This document shows, in pieces, positions 1-9,327 of a DNA stretch of 64,000 bases. The position numbers and the translations under genes were made by a program. Positions within the stretch are counted from its first letter, which is position 1. Each line of letters begins with the position of its first letter. Location of the stretch: contig NZ_VIFM01000018.1 in assembly GCF_006636215.1 (NCBI RefSeq), forward strand, positions 18,365 to 82,364, given 5' to 3'. The DNA comes from Myxococcus llanfairpwllgwyngyllgogerychwyrndrobwllllantysiliogogogochensis. GTDB lineage: Bacteria > Myxococcota > Myxococcia > Myxococcales > Myxococcaceae. The notes beneath the pieces were generated by a model. The model was not told where the DNA came from. It saw only the letters and a list, made by a program, of their open reading frames with translations, and did not search any database.

Positions 1-3000
1 GGCTGCGGTGCGAGGAGATCTCGCCCGACGACCGGAAGGTGATTGGCGAGCTCATCCCCCGCACGTCGGACGATGGTCCCGCGCGCATGGTGGAGCACCT
101 GGGCCGACTCATGGGCGCGCTGGGCCATGCCCTGGTGCTCTGCGTGGACCAGGTCGAGGACATCAGCGAGTTCGATCAACGCCCACAGTTCGATCAACGT
201 CCCCAGATGGAGAACTCGTTTCGCCGGGCGATGAGCGCCCTGGCCGCCATCGCGGGCAAGGTGCCTCGGGCCGTGGTCGTCGTCTGCTGCCTCTCTGATT
301 ACTGGGAGAAGATGCGGCCCCTGCTCACGCGCTCCATGGTCGACCGCATCGAAAACGACCCGGAGCCAGTGACACTGGAGCGCACCGTCTCCGTGAGCAC
401 CGCGCGCGACATCGCGGCGCGAAGGCTCCGCTCCCTCTACGAGCAACGCGCCGTGGCGTTCGACGCCAACACGCCCACCCATCCCATTCCTCCCGAGGGC
501 TTCGAGGAACTTGGCGGAAAGCGGGCCCGTGACGTCCTGAACGAGTGCCGCCGGTACCGCGAGCGCGCCATCGACCTGCAGCGACTCCCGGAAGCATTCC
601 CTCTCCCCTCCACCAATAGAGTCGCGGGAGGAGACGCTGTGCAGCCGCCTCCTCGCCCCGTGAGTCTCGACATGGACCAGGCGTGGACGGACTTCCGCGC
701 CGCCTACAAGGAGAAGCTGCCCGAGGACCCCTCCGATGTGACCGCGCTGCTCGCCTGGGCCATCGAGATGGGAAGCGAGGAGCTGAACGGCTCGCCCCGC
801 TTCCTGGTGAAGACTCGCAATGGCGACGACCTGCTGGACGTCGGTGTCCACCCATCGGGAAACAAGCTCATCCTCGCGCTGTGTGAGCGCAGCTCGCGGG
901 GTGGTGGCCTGGGTCGACAGATGGCGGAGGCGCTCAAGGCCGCGGCCGGCAAGACACCGGTCCTGGTGCGGACCTCCGAGTTCCCCTCCACGACAGGGAC
1001 CGTGGTGGAAGAGCAACTGGGACGGCTCTTCCGCCAGGGCGGGCGCCGCGTGGTCCTCGGCGACAGCGACCTGAGAGACCTGTCGGCCCTGCGAGACTTC
1101 CGCGCCCAGCACGTGGGGCAGACAACCCTCGCGGAGTGGAGTCGCACCGCGCGTCCCGTCACGCGACTGAAGTCGATGGGTGACATTCTCGGACTGGAGC
1201 GACTCGGGCTTCCGCCTCCGCCTACGGGGCCCGCGCGGGCCACGCCAGAGGGAGAGCCCGCGAGCCGCGCCACGAAGCACACCGAAGTCCCCCAGTCGCC
1301 TGCTCCACCACGCGCCAGGACGGAGAACGGCTTCATTCCCAGGCAGACCGTGTTCTTCGATGACTCGGTGACTTCTCCTTTCGGGAGGCCGCTGCTCGAC
1401 GCCGCGAGCGAAAACACCGCGCCGCCCCCTCGTTCGGAAGCCACACGTGGCGCCATGGAGGCACGCACCACGAACAAGGCCTCAGCGAGCTCGGCCAGTG
1501 CGTCCATCGCACCGCATCCCCCGAGCCAGCCTCCCGTCTCGATGGAGGATGCCACCGAAATCGCCACACGAAACATGAAGGCGGTGGGTGAGCTGTTGAC
1601 CGGACACGAGTCCCGTCCGCCCACCCCCGCCGCGAAGCCTTCTGTTCCAGGAGGGCTCAAGCCGAAGCCTCGCGCCACTCCCTCTTCTGGCACTCCGGTA
1701 GCTCGGGTCACCCCCGCCTCCAGCACGACAGGTCCTCGCGTCTCGCCCACGGCAGTCCCTCCAGTGCCTCGCGAGGTGCTCACAGGCCCCCTGGGAATAG
1801 GCGCGTCCGAAGGGCTCCTCACCCAGCCCATCTCCATCGACCCCTCCGAGCTGACGCGGCACAGCGCCTTCCTCGGTGGCTCGGGCAGCGGCAAGACGAC
1901 GCTCGCGCTCAACATCCTGGAGCAGCTCCTGCTGCGCGGCATCCCCGTCATCCTCGTGGACAGGAAGGGCGACCTCGCCACCTATGCCCGCCCCGAGTCC
2001 TGGAACGAGCCACTGGAAGATGTCGTGCTCCAGGAGCGGCGCCGGCTGCTGCGCGAGCGCGTGGACGTGGCGCTGTACACGCCGGGGCGCTCGGATGGCA
2101 GGCCCCTGGCCATTCCCATCGTCCCTCACGGCATGGAGACACTGCCCGCCGAGGAACGTGAGCAGGGCGTCCAGCAAGCGGCGGATGCCATCGCTGGGAT
2201 GCTCGACTATCGAACCAGCCCCAATGACAAAGCCGCGAAGGCCCTGCTCGCCCAGGCCCTCCGCCTGCTGCTGGGTCAGTCGTTCGGCAAGGAAGTCACC
2301 CTCGAACTCATCCAGCAGTTCGTCACCTCTCAGGACCCCGCGCTCCTGGAGGCTACGGATGGGATTCCCCAGAAGACCTTCGCGAAGCTCGCCCAGGACC
2401 TCAGCGTGCTGCGCATCAACCTGCGCTCGCTGCTGACGTCCGGAGGCGAGCGGCTCGACCTGGATGAACTGCTCGGACGCGGCGTGCACGGCATTCCCGG
2501 GCGCACGCGACTGAGCATCATCAGCACGAAGTTCCTGGGGGACAATCCGCGCGTCCTCTTCTGGGTCTCCCAACTCCTGCTGGAGACCCACCGCTGGGCC
2601 AGTCAGCACCCCTCGCCCCAGCTTCAGGCCGTGCTCCTCTTCGACGAGGCGGACCTGTACCTGCCCGCGACGAGCAAGCCCGCGACCAAGGAGCCCATGG
2701 AGAGCCTGCTCAAGCGAGCGCGCTCGGCGGGCGTGGGCATCATGCTCGCCACGCAGAGCCCCGGAGACCTCGACTACAAGTGCCGGGAGAACGTGCGCAC
2801 CTGGTGCGTGGGGCGGGTGAAGGAAGACAACGCCATCCGGAAGGTCAAACCCATGTTCACCGAGGCCCGCGTGGATGCCGAAGCCAGGCTCCCCGGGCAG
2901 AAGCCGGGGCAGTTCCATGTGCTGCGCGAAGGCAAGGTGCAGCAGCTCAAGGCCGACCGCTCCGTCATGCGCACCGACCAGCTCTCCGAGGACGAGATTC

Positions 3001-3071
3001 TCCGGTTCGCGCGCCAGACACGCGAGCAGCAGGCCACGCCAGGTCCATCCAGGCCCACGGGGACGGACTGA
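1..3071 (+). CDS. Two-ATPase protein with HerA/VirB4-like C-terminal domain (5' partial)
   Basis: The frame is open to the first base, so the true start lies upstream; the first GTG (39) is probably internal. The visible N-terminal part looks like the second half of an AAA/STAND-type ATPase: a Walker-B-like VLCVDQVED at bases 130-156, then helices resembling an AAA lid. A long Pro/Ser/Thr-rich linker (about 1200-1790) follows. The C-terminal half is a HerA/DUF87-like motor: Walker A GGSGSGKTT (1876-1902), a VDRKGD motif, Walker B LLFDEAD (about 2635-2655) and ATQSPGDL, typical of FtsK/VirB4/HerA ATPases. Such motors move DNA or protein and are common in conflict and conjugation systems. The role here is unknown. 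Nothing next to it in the window (folate genes downstream) explains it; partners would lie upstream. Confidence 0.8.
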   Translation, partial: LRCEEISPDDRKVIGELIPRTSDDGPARMVEHLGRLMGALGHALVLCVDQVEDISEFDQRPQFDQRPQMENSFRRAMSALAAIAGKVPRAVVVVCCLSDYWEKMRPLLTRSMVDRIENDPEPVTLERTVSVSTARDIAARRLRSLYEQRAVAFDANTPTHPIPPEGFEELGGKRARDVLNECRRYRERAIDLQRLPEAFPLPSTNRVAGGDAVQPPPRPVSLDMDQAWTDFRAAYKEKLPEDPSDVTALLAWAIEMGSEELNGSPRFLVKTRNGDDLLDVGVHPSGNKLILALCERSSRGGGLGRQMAEALKAAAGKTPVLVRTSEFPSTTGTVVEEQLGRLFRQGGRRVVLGDSDLRDLSALRDFRAQHVGQTTLAEWSRTARPVTRLKSMGDILGLERLGLPPPPTGPARATPEGEPASRATKHTEVPQSPAPPRARTENGFIPRQTVFFDDSVTSPFGRPLLDAASENTAPPPRSEATRGAMEARTTNKASASSASASIAPHPPSQPPVSMEDATEIATRNMKAVGELLTGHESRPPTPAAKPSVPGGLKPKPRATPSSGTPVARVTPASSTTGPRVSPTAVPPVPREVLTGPLGIGASEGLLTQPISIDPSELTRHSAFLGGSGSGKTTLALNILEQLLLRGIPVILVDRKGDLATYARPESWNEPLEDVVLQERRRLLRERVDVALYTPGRSDGRPLAIPIVPHGMETLPAEEREQGVQQAADAIAGMLDYRTSPNDKAAKALLAQALRLLLGQSFGKEVTLELIQQFVTSQDPALLEATDGIPQKTFAKLAQDLSVLRINLRSLLTSGGERLDLDELLGRGVHGIPGRTRLSIISTKFLGDNPRVLFWVSQLLLETHRWASQHPSPQLQAVLLFDEADLYLPATSKPATKEPMESLLKRARSAGVGIMLATQSPGDLDYKCRENVRTWCVGRVKEDNAIRKVKPMFTEARVDAEARLPGQKPGQFHVLREGKVQQLKADRSVMRTDQLSEDEILRFARQTREQQATPGPSRPTGTD
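171..206 (+). repeat. 18-bp in-frame tandem duplication
   Basis: Two adjacent 18-base copies (171-188 and 189-206) differ at two positions and encode FDQRPQ twice in a row, just after the Walker-B-like motif of the N-terminal ATPase region. The reading frame is kept. Confidence 0.85.
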
Positions 3072-3116
3072 AGTCCCGCGAAGGACTCTCGACTTCCTGC
3101 TAGGAAGCGCCCCGGA

Positions 3117-4562
3117 ATGAGCACCCGGCCGCTTCCACCTCCGCTGGACCGAGCACGCTTCGACGCGCTCGTGGCCCAGGGCTTCAATCAGGTCCCCGTG
3201 GTCCGACGGTTGGAGTCCGGCGCCCTGCGCCCCGTGGACCTGCTGCGCGCCCTTCCCTCCGGACATCGGTTCCTGCTGGAGAGCACCCGGGTCAGCGAGG
3301 AGGGGCGCTATTCCTTCCTGGGCTCGCGGCCGTTCCTCCGCTTCTCCGCCAAGGGCGACCAGTGCTTCATCAACGACGAGCCCCAGGCGGGCGCGCCACT
3401 GGACACCCTCCGCGCGCTGTTCAAGCAGTGGCGGGGTGTGAGCCTTCCCGGCCTGCCCCTCTTCCTCGGCGGCGCGGTGGGCTTCTTCGCCTACGAGGCC
3501 AGTCACTACTTCGAGAAGCTCCCGCGACATCCCCACGATGACCTGAAGGTGCCGGACATCGCCTTGTCCTTCGTGGACACCTTCCTCGCGGTGGACCACC
3601 TCGAAGGACACCTGCTCGCCATCGCCACGGGCTCCGACTGGGTGGACTGCGCGCGACGACTGGACGCACTCGAAGCCCACGTGCATCGAGCCGTCCCCAC
3701 CGCGCCCCCTTCACCACCGAGCACCTCCACCGTGGAGCCTCGCTCCAACTTCACGCAGCAGGGCTACCTGGACGCGGTGGAGCGCGTGCGCGAGTACATC
3801 CGCGCCGGGGACACGTATCAGGTCAACCTCTCGCAGCGCCTGGAGGTCGACTTCCCCGGCGACCCGCTCGCGCTCTACGAGACGCTGTCCGCCACGAACC
3901 CGGTCCACTTCGCCAGCTACCTCGAAGGCGACGGCTTCCACGTCGTGAGCGCGTCACCCGAGCGACTGGTCCGCGTGGAGCAGGGCCGCGCCATCACCCG
4001 CCCCATCGCCGGCACCCGGCGCAGAGGCACACCCGAGGAGGACGCTCGCTTCGTCCAGGAGCTGCGCACCAGCGAGAAGGAGCTCGCCGAGCACGCGATG
4101 CTCGTGGACCTGGAGCGCAATGACCTGGGCCGCGTCTGCGCCTACGGCTCCGTCGAAGTGACGAAGCTGATGGAGATCGTCGAGTACGCCCACGTCCTCC
4201 ACATCGAGTCCGAGGTGACGGGCCAGCTCGCCCCGGGCATCGAGCCGCTCGACGTGGTGGGCGCGCTGTTCCCCGGTGGGACGATTACCGGCGTGCCGAA
4301 GATTCGCACCATGCAGCTCATCACCGAGCTGGAGCCTCACGCGCGGGGCCTCTACACAGGCTCGCTCGGCTACGTGTCCTTCACCGGCGACCTGGACCTG
4401 AACATCGTCATCCGCACGCTGCTCGTGAAGGACGGCCGAGCCTATGCACAGGTGGGGGGTGGCATCGTCCACGACTCGCAGCCGCGCCAGGAATACAAGG
4501 AGACGCTCAACAAGGCGCGCTCACAGCTCCTCGCCCTCTCCGCGACTCGAGGCGCGCGATGA
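3117..4562 (+). CDS. pabB: Aminodeoxychorismate / anthranilate synthase component I
   Basis: Chorismate-binding enzyme of 481 residues that aminates chorismate using ammonia from the partner amidotransferase. The N-terminal part carries LLES and GRYSFLG, as in TrpE/PabB. The catalytic half has [40 protein letters not shown] and YKETLNKA, all standard for the family. The position that is lysine (PIKGT) in E. coli PabB is alanine here, as in anthranilate synthase TrpE, so motif and context disagree: the downstream lyase argues for p-aminobenzoate synthesis, the active-site alanine for anthranilate. The stop overlaps the start of the amidotransferase gene (ATGA), so the two are translationally coupled. 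It begins 45 bases after the ATPase gene. Confidence 0.85.
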   Translation: MSTRPLPPPLDRARFDALVAQGFNQVPVVRRLESGALRPVDLLRALPSGHRFLLESTRVSEEGRYSFLGSRPFLRFSAKGDQCFINDEPQAGAPLDTLRALFKQWRGVSLPGLPLFLGGAVGFFAYEASHYFEKLPRHPHDDLKVPDIALSFVDTFLAVDHLEGHLLAIATGSDWVDCARRLDALEAHVHRAVPTAPPSPPSTSTVEPRSNFTQQGYLDAVERVREYIRAGDTYQVNLSQRLEVDFPGDPLALYETLSATNPVHFASYLEGDGFHVVSASPERLVRVEQGRAITRPIAGTRRRGTPEEDARFVQELRTSEKELAEHAMLVDLERNDLGRVCAYGSVEVTKLMEIVEYAHVLHIESEVTGQLAPGIEPLDVVGALFPGGTITGVPKIRTMQLITELEPHARGLYTGSLGYVSFTGDLDLNIVIRTLLVKDGRAYAQVGGGIVHDSQPRQEYKETLNKARSQLLALSATRGAR

Positions 4563-5128
4563 TTCTCCTCATCGACAACTTCGACTCGTTCACCTTCAAC
4601 CTCGTCCAGGCGCTCGGAGCCCAGGGCGCGCGATTGAAGGTGGTGCGCAACGACGCCATCACCGTGGCCGACATCGAGTCGCTCCAGCCCGAGCGCATCG
4701 TCATCTCTCCGGGCCCGGGCACTCCCGAGGACGCGGGCATCTCCCTGGACGTCATCCGCGCGTTCGGTGGGCGCGTGCCGTTGCTCGGCGTCTGTCTGGG
4801 ACACCAGTGTCTCGGGCAGGTGTTCGGCGCGAAAGTCGTGCGCGCTCCCGTGCCCGTCCACGGCAAGACGGCGGAGGTCGAGCACGCGGAGCAGGGCGTC
4901 TTTCACGGGCTCCCCCGCCCCTTCACCGCCGCGCGCTACCACTCGCTCGTGGTGGAGCGAGAGGGTCTCCCGGACTGCCTGGAGGTGACGGCCTGGCATG
5001 AAGGGCTCATCATGGGCATGCGTCACCGCACCCTGCCCGGGCTGGAGGGCGTGCAGTTCCATCCCGAGTCCTTCCTCACGACGCACGGCCCGCGGCTGCT
5101 CGCCAACTTCCTGGCGGCTCGACGCTAA
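4559..5128 (+). CDS. pabA: Glutamine amidotransferase, component II of ADC/anthranilate synthase
   Basis: Class I glutamine amidotransferase of 189 residues that releases ammonia from glutamine and passes it to component I. It starts with the family signature [15 protein letters not shown], has the oxyanion segment [11 protein letters not shown], the nucleophile Cys79 in GVCLGHQ, and the catalytic His-Glu pair in GVQFHPES near the C-terminus. The length is normal for TrpG/PabA. Enzymes of this type often serve both folate and tryptophan synthesis, so trpG is equally possible by sequence. The start codon overlaps the stop of the preceding gene by four bases; the lyase gene follows after 21 bases. 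Confidence 0.93.
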   Translation: MILLIDNFDSFTFNLVQALGAQGARLKVVRNDAITVADIESLQPERIVISPGPGTPEDAGISLDVIRAFGGRVPLLGVCLGHQCLGQVFGAKVVRAPVPVHGKTAEVEHAEQGVFHGLPRPFTAARYHSLVVEREGLPDCLEVTAWHEGLIMGMRHRTLPGLEGVQFHPESFLTTHGPRLLANFLAARR

Positions 5129-5149
5129 GGCACGACGGAGCCCGCACGC

Positions 5150-5974
5150 ATGTCCTCCACGGTGGCGGTGAATGGCGAGGTGAGGCGCTGGGAAGACCTG
5201 CCCCTGCACGACTTCGCGCAGGGCTTCTTCTTCGGCGCGGGCTTCTTCACCACCTTCCGCATCGACGACGGTGTCCCGCTCTTTCTCGCCCGGCATCTGA
5301 AGCGCCTCGCCGCGAGCGTCGCGTCCTTCCCCGAAACCGTCCGCGCGCCACCGTCCGAGCTGCTCCACCCCGACGCCGTGCGGGAAGTCCTCCGTCGATG
5401 CCTGGAGTCAGACTCCGCGCTCGGTCCGCGCTACACCGGCATCGGCAAGCTGACCGCGAGCGATGGCCGGCTCCTGCTCACCTTCCGGGCTCCCTCGCCG
5501 GACGCCGAGCGACTCCAGCGCGAAGGTCGCGCCGTGGACACCGTGGAGGCCGGTGCCTACCGCCACGGTGAGCCCATGCCGAACCACAAGGGCCTCTCAT
5601 ACTTCCGCCAGTACTCGCTCATGCAGCGGCTCCCAGTGCTGGCCAATGACCTGGGGCACGCGTGCGAGCTGCCCACCGCGAACCTCTTCGTGCTCCTGGA
5701 CGGCGCGCTCGTCACGCCTCCACTGGATGCACCATGCCTGCCCGGCATCATCCGCGAGGTGCTCCTGGACGCGGGGCACCTCGACGACCTGCCCGTCGTG
5801 GAGCGCGCGCTCCCGCTCGCGCGCCTCTCCGAGGCTCGGGCCTGCGTCTTCACCAACTCCGCGGTGCTGGCCACCGGTGTGTCGAGCCTGCTGGGCCGCG
5901 CCCTCCCCGACAGCCTGTCACTGGCGGCGCGAATCCGGGAGCACGTCCTGGCCATGGCGTCGCGCGAGGGTTGA
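5150..5974 (+). CDS. pabC: Aminodeoxychorismate lyase-like class IV aminotransferase
   Basis: PLP enzyme of fold type IV, 274 residues. The N-terminal GEVRRWEDLPLHDFAQGFFFG is close to the family pattern, and the PLP lysine is likely the one in MPNHKGLSYFRQ (around residue 149). The C-terminal half has LPTANLFVL and TPPLDAPCLPGIIRE, typical of ADC lyase and branched-chain/D-amino-acid aminotransferases. As the third gene of an operon with components I and II of the synthase, it most likely converts aminodeoxychorismate to p-aminobenzoate and pyruvate for folate synthesis. Sequence alone does not separate lyase from aminotransferase activity. Confidence 0.82.
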   Translation: MSSTVAVNGEVRRWEDLPLHDFAQGFFFGAGFFTTFRIDDGVPLFLARHLKRLAASVASFPETVRAPPSELLHPDAVREVLRRCLESDSALGPRYTGIGKLTASDGRLLLTFRAPSPDAERLQREGRAVDTVEAGAYRHGEPMPNHKGLSYFRQYSLMQRLPVLANDLGHACELPTANLFVLLDGALVTPPLDAPCLPGIIREVLLDAGHLDDLPVVERALPLARLSEARACVFTNSAVLATGVSSLLGRALPDSLSLAARIREHVLAMASREG

Positions 5975-5990
5975 GGCAGACTGAGCGGCC

Positions 5991-6572
5991 ATGAGCCGTT
6001 CCCTCGTCGTCGTTCACCGCTGGGCAGGACGTCCGAACACCGACTTCTATCCCTGGCTCGAGGAACGACTGCGTCAGCCCCCGGCGCCCTTCGACTCCAT
6101 CGTCACGCTCGACATGCCCGAGCCGGCCGCGCCCACCATCGAAGGCTGGGGGTCCGCGCTCACGCAATCCCTGGGGCCGGTGCCTCCACCGTCCACGGTG
6201 TTCCTGGGCCACAGCGTGGGCTGTCAGACCATCCTCCGCTACCTCGCCGCGATGCCCGAGGGACACCGCGTGGAAGGCGCCGTCCTCGTCGCGGGCTGGT
6301 TCGAGGTGGACAAGACGTGGGGCTCGCTGCGGCCCTGGCTCGACACGCCCATCGACTTCGCTCGCGTCCGCGCGGCGATGGGCCACTGCGTCGTGGTCCT
6401 CTCGGACGGAGACCCGTTCACCTCCGACTGGCGCCGCAACCGTCAGCTCTGGGAGGAGCGACTCGGCGCGGAGGTCCTCGTCGTCCCGGGTGGCCGTCAC
6501 TTCAACAACCCGCGCGAGCCCGCGGTGCTGGAGGCGCTGCTGTCACGCTTCGGCACGCGCCCCACGCCGTAG
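5991..6572 (+). CDS. RBBP9/YdeN-family alpha/beta hydrolase
   Basis: Small serine hydrolase of 193 residues. The N-terminus LVVVHRWAGRPNTDFYPWLEERL matches the opening strand and loop of the RBBP9/YdeN family. The nucleophile elbow is GHSVGC (Ser near residue 70), an aspartate lies in LSDGDPF, and the catalytic histidine is in GGRHFNNP near the C-terminus, giving a complete triad. The substrate is not predictable. It starts 16 bases after the lyase gene and may be the last member of that transcript; it ends four bases from the convergent pseudouridine synthase gene. Confidence 0.82.
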   Translation: MSRSLVVVHRWAGRPNTDFYPWLEERLRQPPAPFDSIVTLDMPEPAAPTIEGWGSALTQSLGPVPPPSTVFLGHSVGCQTILRYLAAMPEGHRVEGAVLVAGWFEVDKTWGSLRPWLDTPIDFARVRAAMGHCVVVLSDGDPFTSDWRRNRQLWEERLGAEVLVVPGGRHFNNPREPAVLEALLSRFGTRPTP

Positions 6573-6576
6573 GCAC

Positions 6577-7389
6577 TCAGGCCACCTCGGGCGACTCCGG
6601 ACGAAAGCCCAACCCCTCGGAGACTTCCTCGTCCCGCAGCGCTCGCCACGTGCTCTCGGCCACGCCCAGCACCACGGTGCCCACGGCCTCGCGGTGCAGC
6701 GCGAGCACCGGATGTCCCACGGCCGCCAGCATCCGCTTCACCTGGTGGTGCCTCCCTTCCGTCAGCGTCAGCTCCACCACGTCGGGCTCGAGCAGCCGAG
6801 CCTCCGCCGGACGCGTGAGCCCATCCTCCAGCTCCACGCCCTCTCGCAACCGCTGGAGCGCCGCCGCCCCGGGCCGCCCCGACACGCGCGCGACATAACG
6901 CTTGGGCAGGTGCGTCTCGGGCGCCGTACCATGCCGCACGAACCGCTCGTCGTTCGTGAAGAACAACAGGCCCGTGGTGTCCCGGTCCAACCGCCCCACC
7001 GCGTACCACTCGAAGCCTCGCAGGGACTCGGGCAGCACCGCGCGCAGCCGCTCGAACACCGTGCCCACGCCCTCCGGGTCCGAGCCATGCACCACCGGCC
7101 CCGCGGGCTTGTGAAACATCAACACCCGCGTCGACGCCGCGAGCGAGCACTCCCGCCCATCCACGCGCACCACCCCACCGGGCCGCACCGGCGCGAAGGG
7201 CTCCAGCTCCACGCGTCCGTCCACCTCCACCCGTCCAGCGCGAATGGCCGCCTCCGCCTCGACCCGGGGCAGCACCCCGGCGCGCCCCAGCGCCCGCGTC
7301 AGCCAGTCCGAGCGCCCGTCCTCCGACGCCTCCGCCCCCCTGCGCCGCGCCGCCTCCAGCCACCGGGGCGTCTTGCTCCTTCGCGCCAT
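6577..7389 (-). CDS. RsuA/RluB/E/F-type rRNA pseudouridine synthase
   Basis: Isomerises a specific uridine in rRNA to pseudouridine. The protein has 270 residues from the chosen start. An S4 RNA-binding domain comes first (LTRALGRAGVLPRVEAEAAIRAGRVEV), then the catalytic domain with GRLDRDTTGLLFF, which holds the catalytic Asp, and a C-terminal EGRHHQVKRMLAAVGHPV motif. The start at 7389 (MARRSKTPRW) was chosen because a strong GGGAGGAGG ribosome site sits just upstream; the frame stays open to 7512 but that extension has no conserved character. The exact rRNA target cannot be read from sequence. It is transcribed away from the ThrE-like gene. Confidence 0.88.
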   Translation of the reverse strand: MARRSKTPRWLEAARRRGAEASEDGRSDWLTRALGRAGVLPRVEAEAAIRAGRVEVDGRVELEPFAPVRPGGVVRVDGRECSLAASTRVLMFHKPAGPVVHGSDPEGVGTVFERLRAVLPESLRGFEWYAVGRLDRDTTGLLFFTNDERFVRHGTAPETHLPKRYVARVSGRPGAAALQRLREGVELEDGLTRPAEARLLEPDVVELTLTEGRHHQVKRMLAAVGHPVLALHREAVGTVVLGVAESTWRALRDEEVSEGLGFRPESPEVA

Positions 7390-7538
7390 CCTCTCGCCTC
7401 CTCCCTTCGTCACCCCGACATCCCATGTCCACCTTGGAGAACCAACGAGCACCTTCTCCCGAGGGAGAGGCAGCGGACAGGCGCACGTCACGGCACCGCC
7501 ATTTGACTCCACCCGGGCGCCTCTGCCATTGCGCCGCC

Positions 7539-8786
7539 GTGGCCGTCCCTCCCGAAATCGCCGCTTCGCTTCAACATTTCCCGCCGCCCCCGGGGCCTTC
7601 CGTCGCCTTCACGCTGCGACTGGCCGAAGCGCTGCACCGCTACGGCACCCCCGCGCACCGGCTGGAGGGGCTGATGCAGCGCGTGTCGGAGCGGCTGGGC
7701 CTGGAGGGCCGCTTCTTCTCCACCCCCACGTCCCTCTTCGCGTCCTTCGGGCCTCCTGAAGCACTGCGCACCAGCCTCATCCGCGTGGAGCCTGGGGACA
7801 TGGACCTGGAGCGGCTCACGCTGCTGGACGTGCTCGCCGACGACGTCATCCAGGCACGCCTCACGCCCGCCGAGGGCGCCCTGCGCGTGGAGGCCATCCT
7901 CGCGCGTCCGCAGCGCTTCGGGCCGGTGCTCCAGGTCCTCTGCTGGGCACTGGCCGGCGGGGCTGGCGCTCGACTCTTCGGCGGTGGGCTGAAGGAGATG
8001 GCGGTGGCGACGGTGAGCAGCCTGCTCATCGGCCTGTTGAGCGTGGTGACGCAGCGACAGCCCTCCACCGCGCGAGTGCTGGAGCCAGTCGCCGCCATCC
8101 TCTCCTCGGCGCTCGCCGTGCTCGCCGCGAGCGTCATCGGCCCGCTATCGATTCAGATCGCCACGCTGGCGGGGCTCATCGTCCTCTTGCCCGGCCTGAC
8201 GCTGACGGTGGCCCTCAACGAGCTGGCCACGCGCCACCTCATCTCCGGCACCTCGCGACTCACGGGCGCGGCGGTGGTGTTCCTCCAGCTCGGCTTCGGC
8301 GTCGCGCTGGGCAGCCGACTGTCCGAGCTGCTTCCACCACCTGTCGCGCCGACGGTCGCCGCGCTGCCCGCATGGACGCAGGCCGCAGCCCTGGCCGTGG
8401 CGGGCGTGGCCATTGGTGTGCTGTTCCGCGCGCGCCCTCGCGACTGGGGCTGGATTGCCGCCGCGGGCACCTTCGCCTTCACCGGCGCGCGACTGGGCTC
8501 GGAGTTCCTGGGGCCGCAGCTCGGCGCCTTCGTGGGCGCGCTGCTCCTGGGCATCGGCGGCAACGCGCTGGCGCGACTGAGGAACAAGCCCTCCGTCACC
8601 ATCGTCGTGCCGGGACTGATGTTGCTCGTGCCCGGCAGCGTGGGCTTCCGCAGCCTGTCCTCGCTGCTGGAGCGGGACGTGGTGGCGGGAGTCGACACGG
8701 CCTTCAACATGCTGATGGTGGCCGTGGCGCTGGTGGCGGGCCTCTTGTCCGCCAACGCGCTCGTCCCGCCGCGCAAGGTGCTGTGA
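7539..8786 (+). CDS. ThrE-family threonine/serine exporter
   Basis: Inner-membrane transporter of the ThrE family (DUF1212 plus ThrE_2). The soluble N-terminal half has the family motif HRYGTPAHRLE and FFSTPTSLFASF, followed by about ten hydrophobic segments from VLQVLCWALAGG to LVAGLLSANAL. PSVTIVVPGLMLLVPGSVGFRSL near the end is typical of the C-terminal domain. N- and C-domains are on one polypeptide here, whereas some bacteria split them. The frame is open from an ATG at 7425, but that stretch is unlike the family and lies over the promoter of the divergent gene; GTG 7539 is preferred, though neither start has a clear ribosome site. Confidence 0.82.
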   Translation: MAVPPEIAASLQHFPPPPGPSVAFTLRLAEALHRYGTPAHRLEGLMQRVSERLGLEGRFFSTPTSLFASFGPPEALRTSLIRVEPGDMDLERLTLLDVLADDVIQARLTPAEGALRVEAILARPQRFGPVLQVLCWALAGGAGARLFGGGLKEMAVATVSSLLIGLLSVVTQRQPSTARVLEPVAAILSSALAVLAASVIGPLSIQIATLAGLIVLLPGLTLTVALNELATRHLISGTSRLTGAAVVFLQLGFGVALGSRLSELLPPPVAPTVAALPAWTQAAALAVAGVAIGVLFRARPRDWGWIAAAGTFAFTGARLGSEFLGPQLGAFVGALLLGIGGNALARLRNKPSVTIVVPGLMLLVPGSVGFRSLSSLLERDVVAGVDTAFNMLMVAVALVAGLLSANALVPPRKVL

Positions 8787-8790
8787 AGCC

Positions 8791-9207
8791 TCAGCCCAGG
8801 CGCGTGAAGTAGATGGCCGCGAGCGACAGCAGGAAGTACGGCACCAGGCCGCCCGCGCCCGCGTAGTCCTTGGCCATGCGCTGACCGAAGAACAGGCCCA
8901 CCAGCGACACCGCCGACACCAGCGCGCCCCAGAAGGCCAGGGTCGCGCTGCCCGTGGCGACGAGCGCCACCAGTCCGGCGGCACTGAGCGCGCCCGCGGC
9001 CAGCTCCATCAGGGTGATGACACCGAGCATCAACGGGACGACACCCCGCAGGGGGCTCTTGGCGAAGTGACCGGTGAGCCAACCCAGGTTGCCCTTCCAG
9101 TCGATGACCTTGTCGAGCCCGGACTGGAGGAACAGGATGGCGAGGAAGGCGGAGCACAGCGCCTGGAGCAGCCACGCGGTGAACTGAGTCGATTCGAAAG
9201 CCGGCAT
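8791..9207 (-). CDS. DoxX-like small membrane protein
   Basis: Protein of 138 residues with four predicted membrane segments (LLQALCSAFLAILFL, LMLGVITLMELAAGAL, ATLAFWGALVSAVSLVGLFF, LVPYFLLSLAAIYF). The pattern FLQSGLDKVIDW at the end of the first segment is the common opening of DoxX-type proteins. Members are linked to redox or quinone-related functions in some organisms, but none is assigned here. The start at 9207 gives a compact protein; the frame continues upstream into non-conserved sequence. It ends four bases from the convergent ThrE-like gene. Confidence 0.7.
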   Translation of the reverse strand: MPAFESTQFTAWLLQALCSAFLAILFLQSGLDKVIDWKGNLGWLTGHFAKSPLRGVVPLMLGVITLMELAAGALSAAGLVALVATGSATLAFWGALVSAVSLVGLFFGQRMAKDYAGAGGLVPYFLLSLAAIYFTRLG

Positions 9208-9327
9208 GGCGCGGCACTCTAGCCGCCTGGGGCCCGGGCCCAAGTCTTCTCCGCTGGAGACCGGGCGGGCAGCCATGGGGGCCGCTCCCCCCTTCCCTCC
9301 TGGGGAACCCGCCCTAACTTCACGGGT

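Noticed and set aside
1482..3686. 734-codon open frame on the reverse strand
   Set aside because: Lies opposite the ATPase and synthase genes; composition is Gly/Ala/Arg-rich shadow sequence with no motifs. High GC keeps such frames open.
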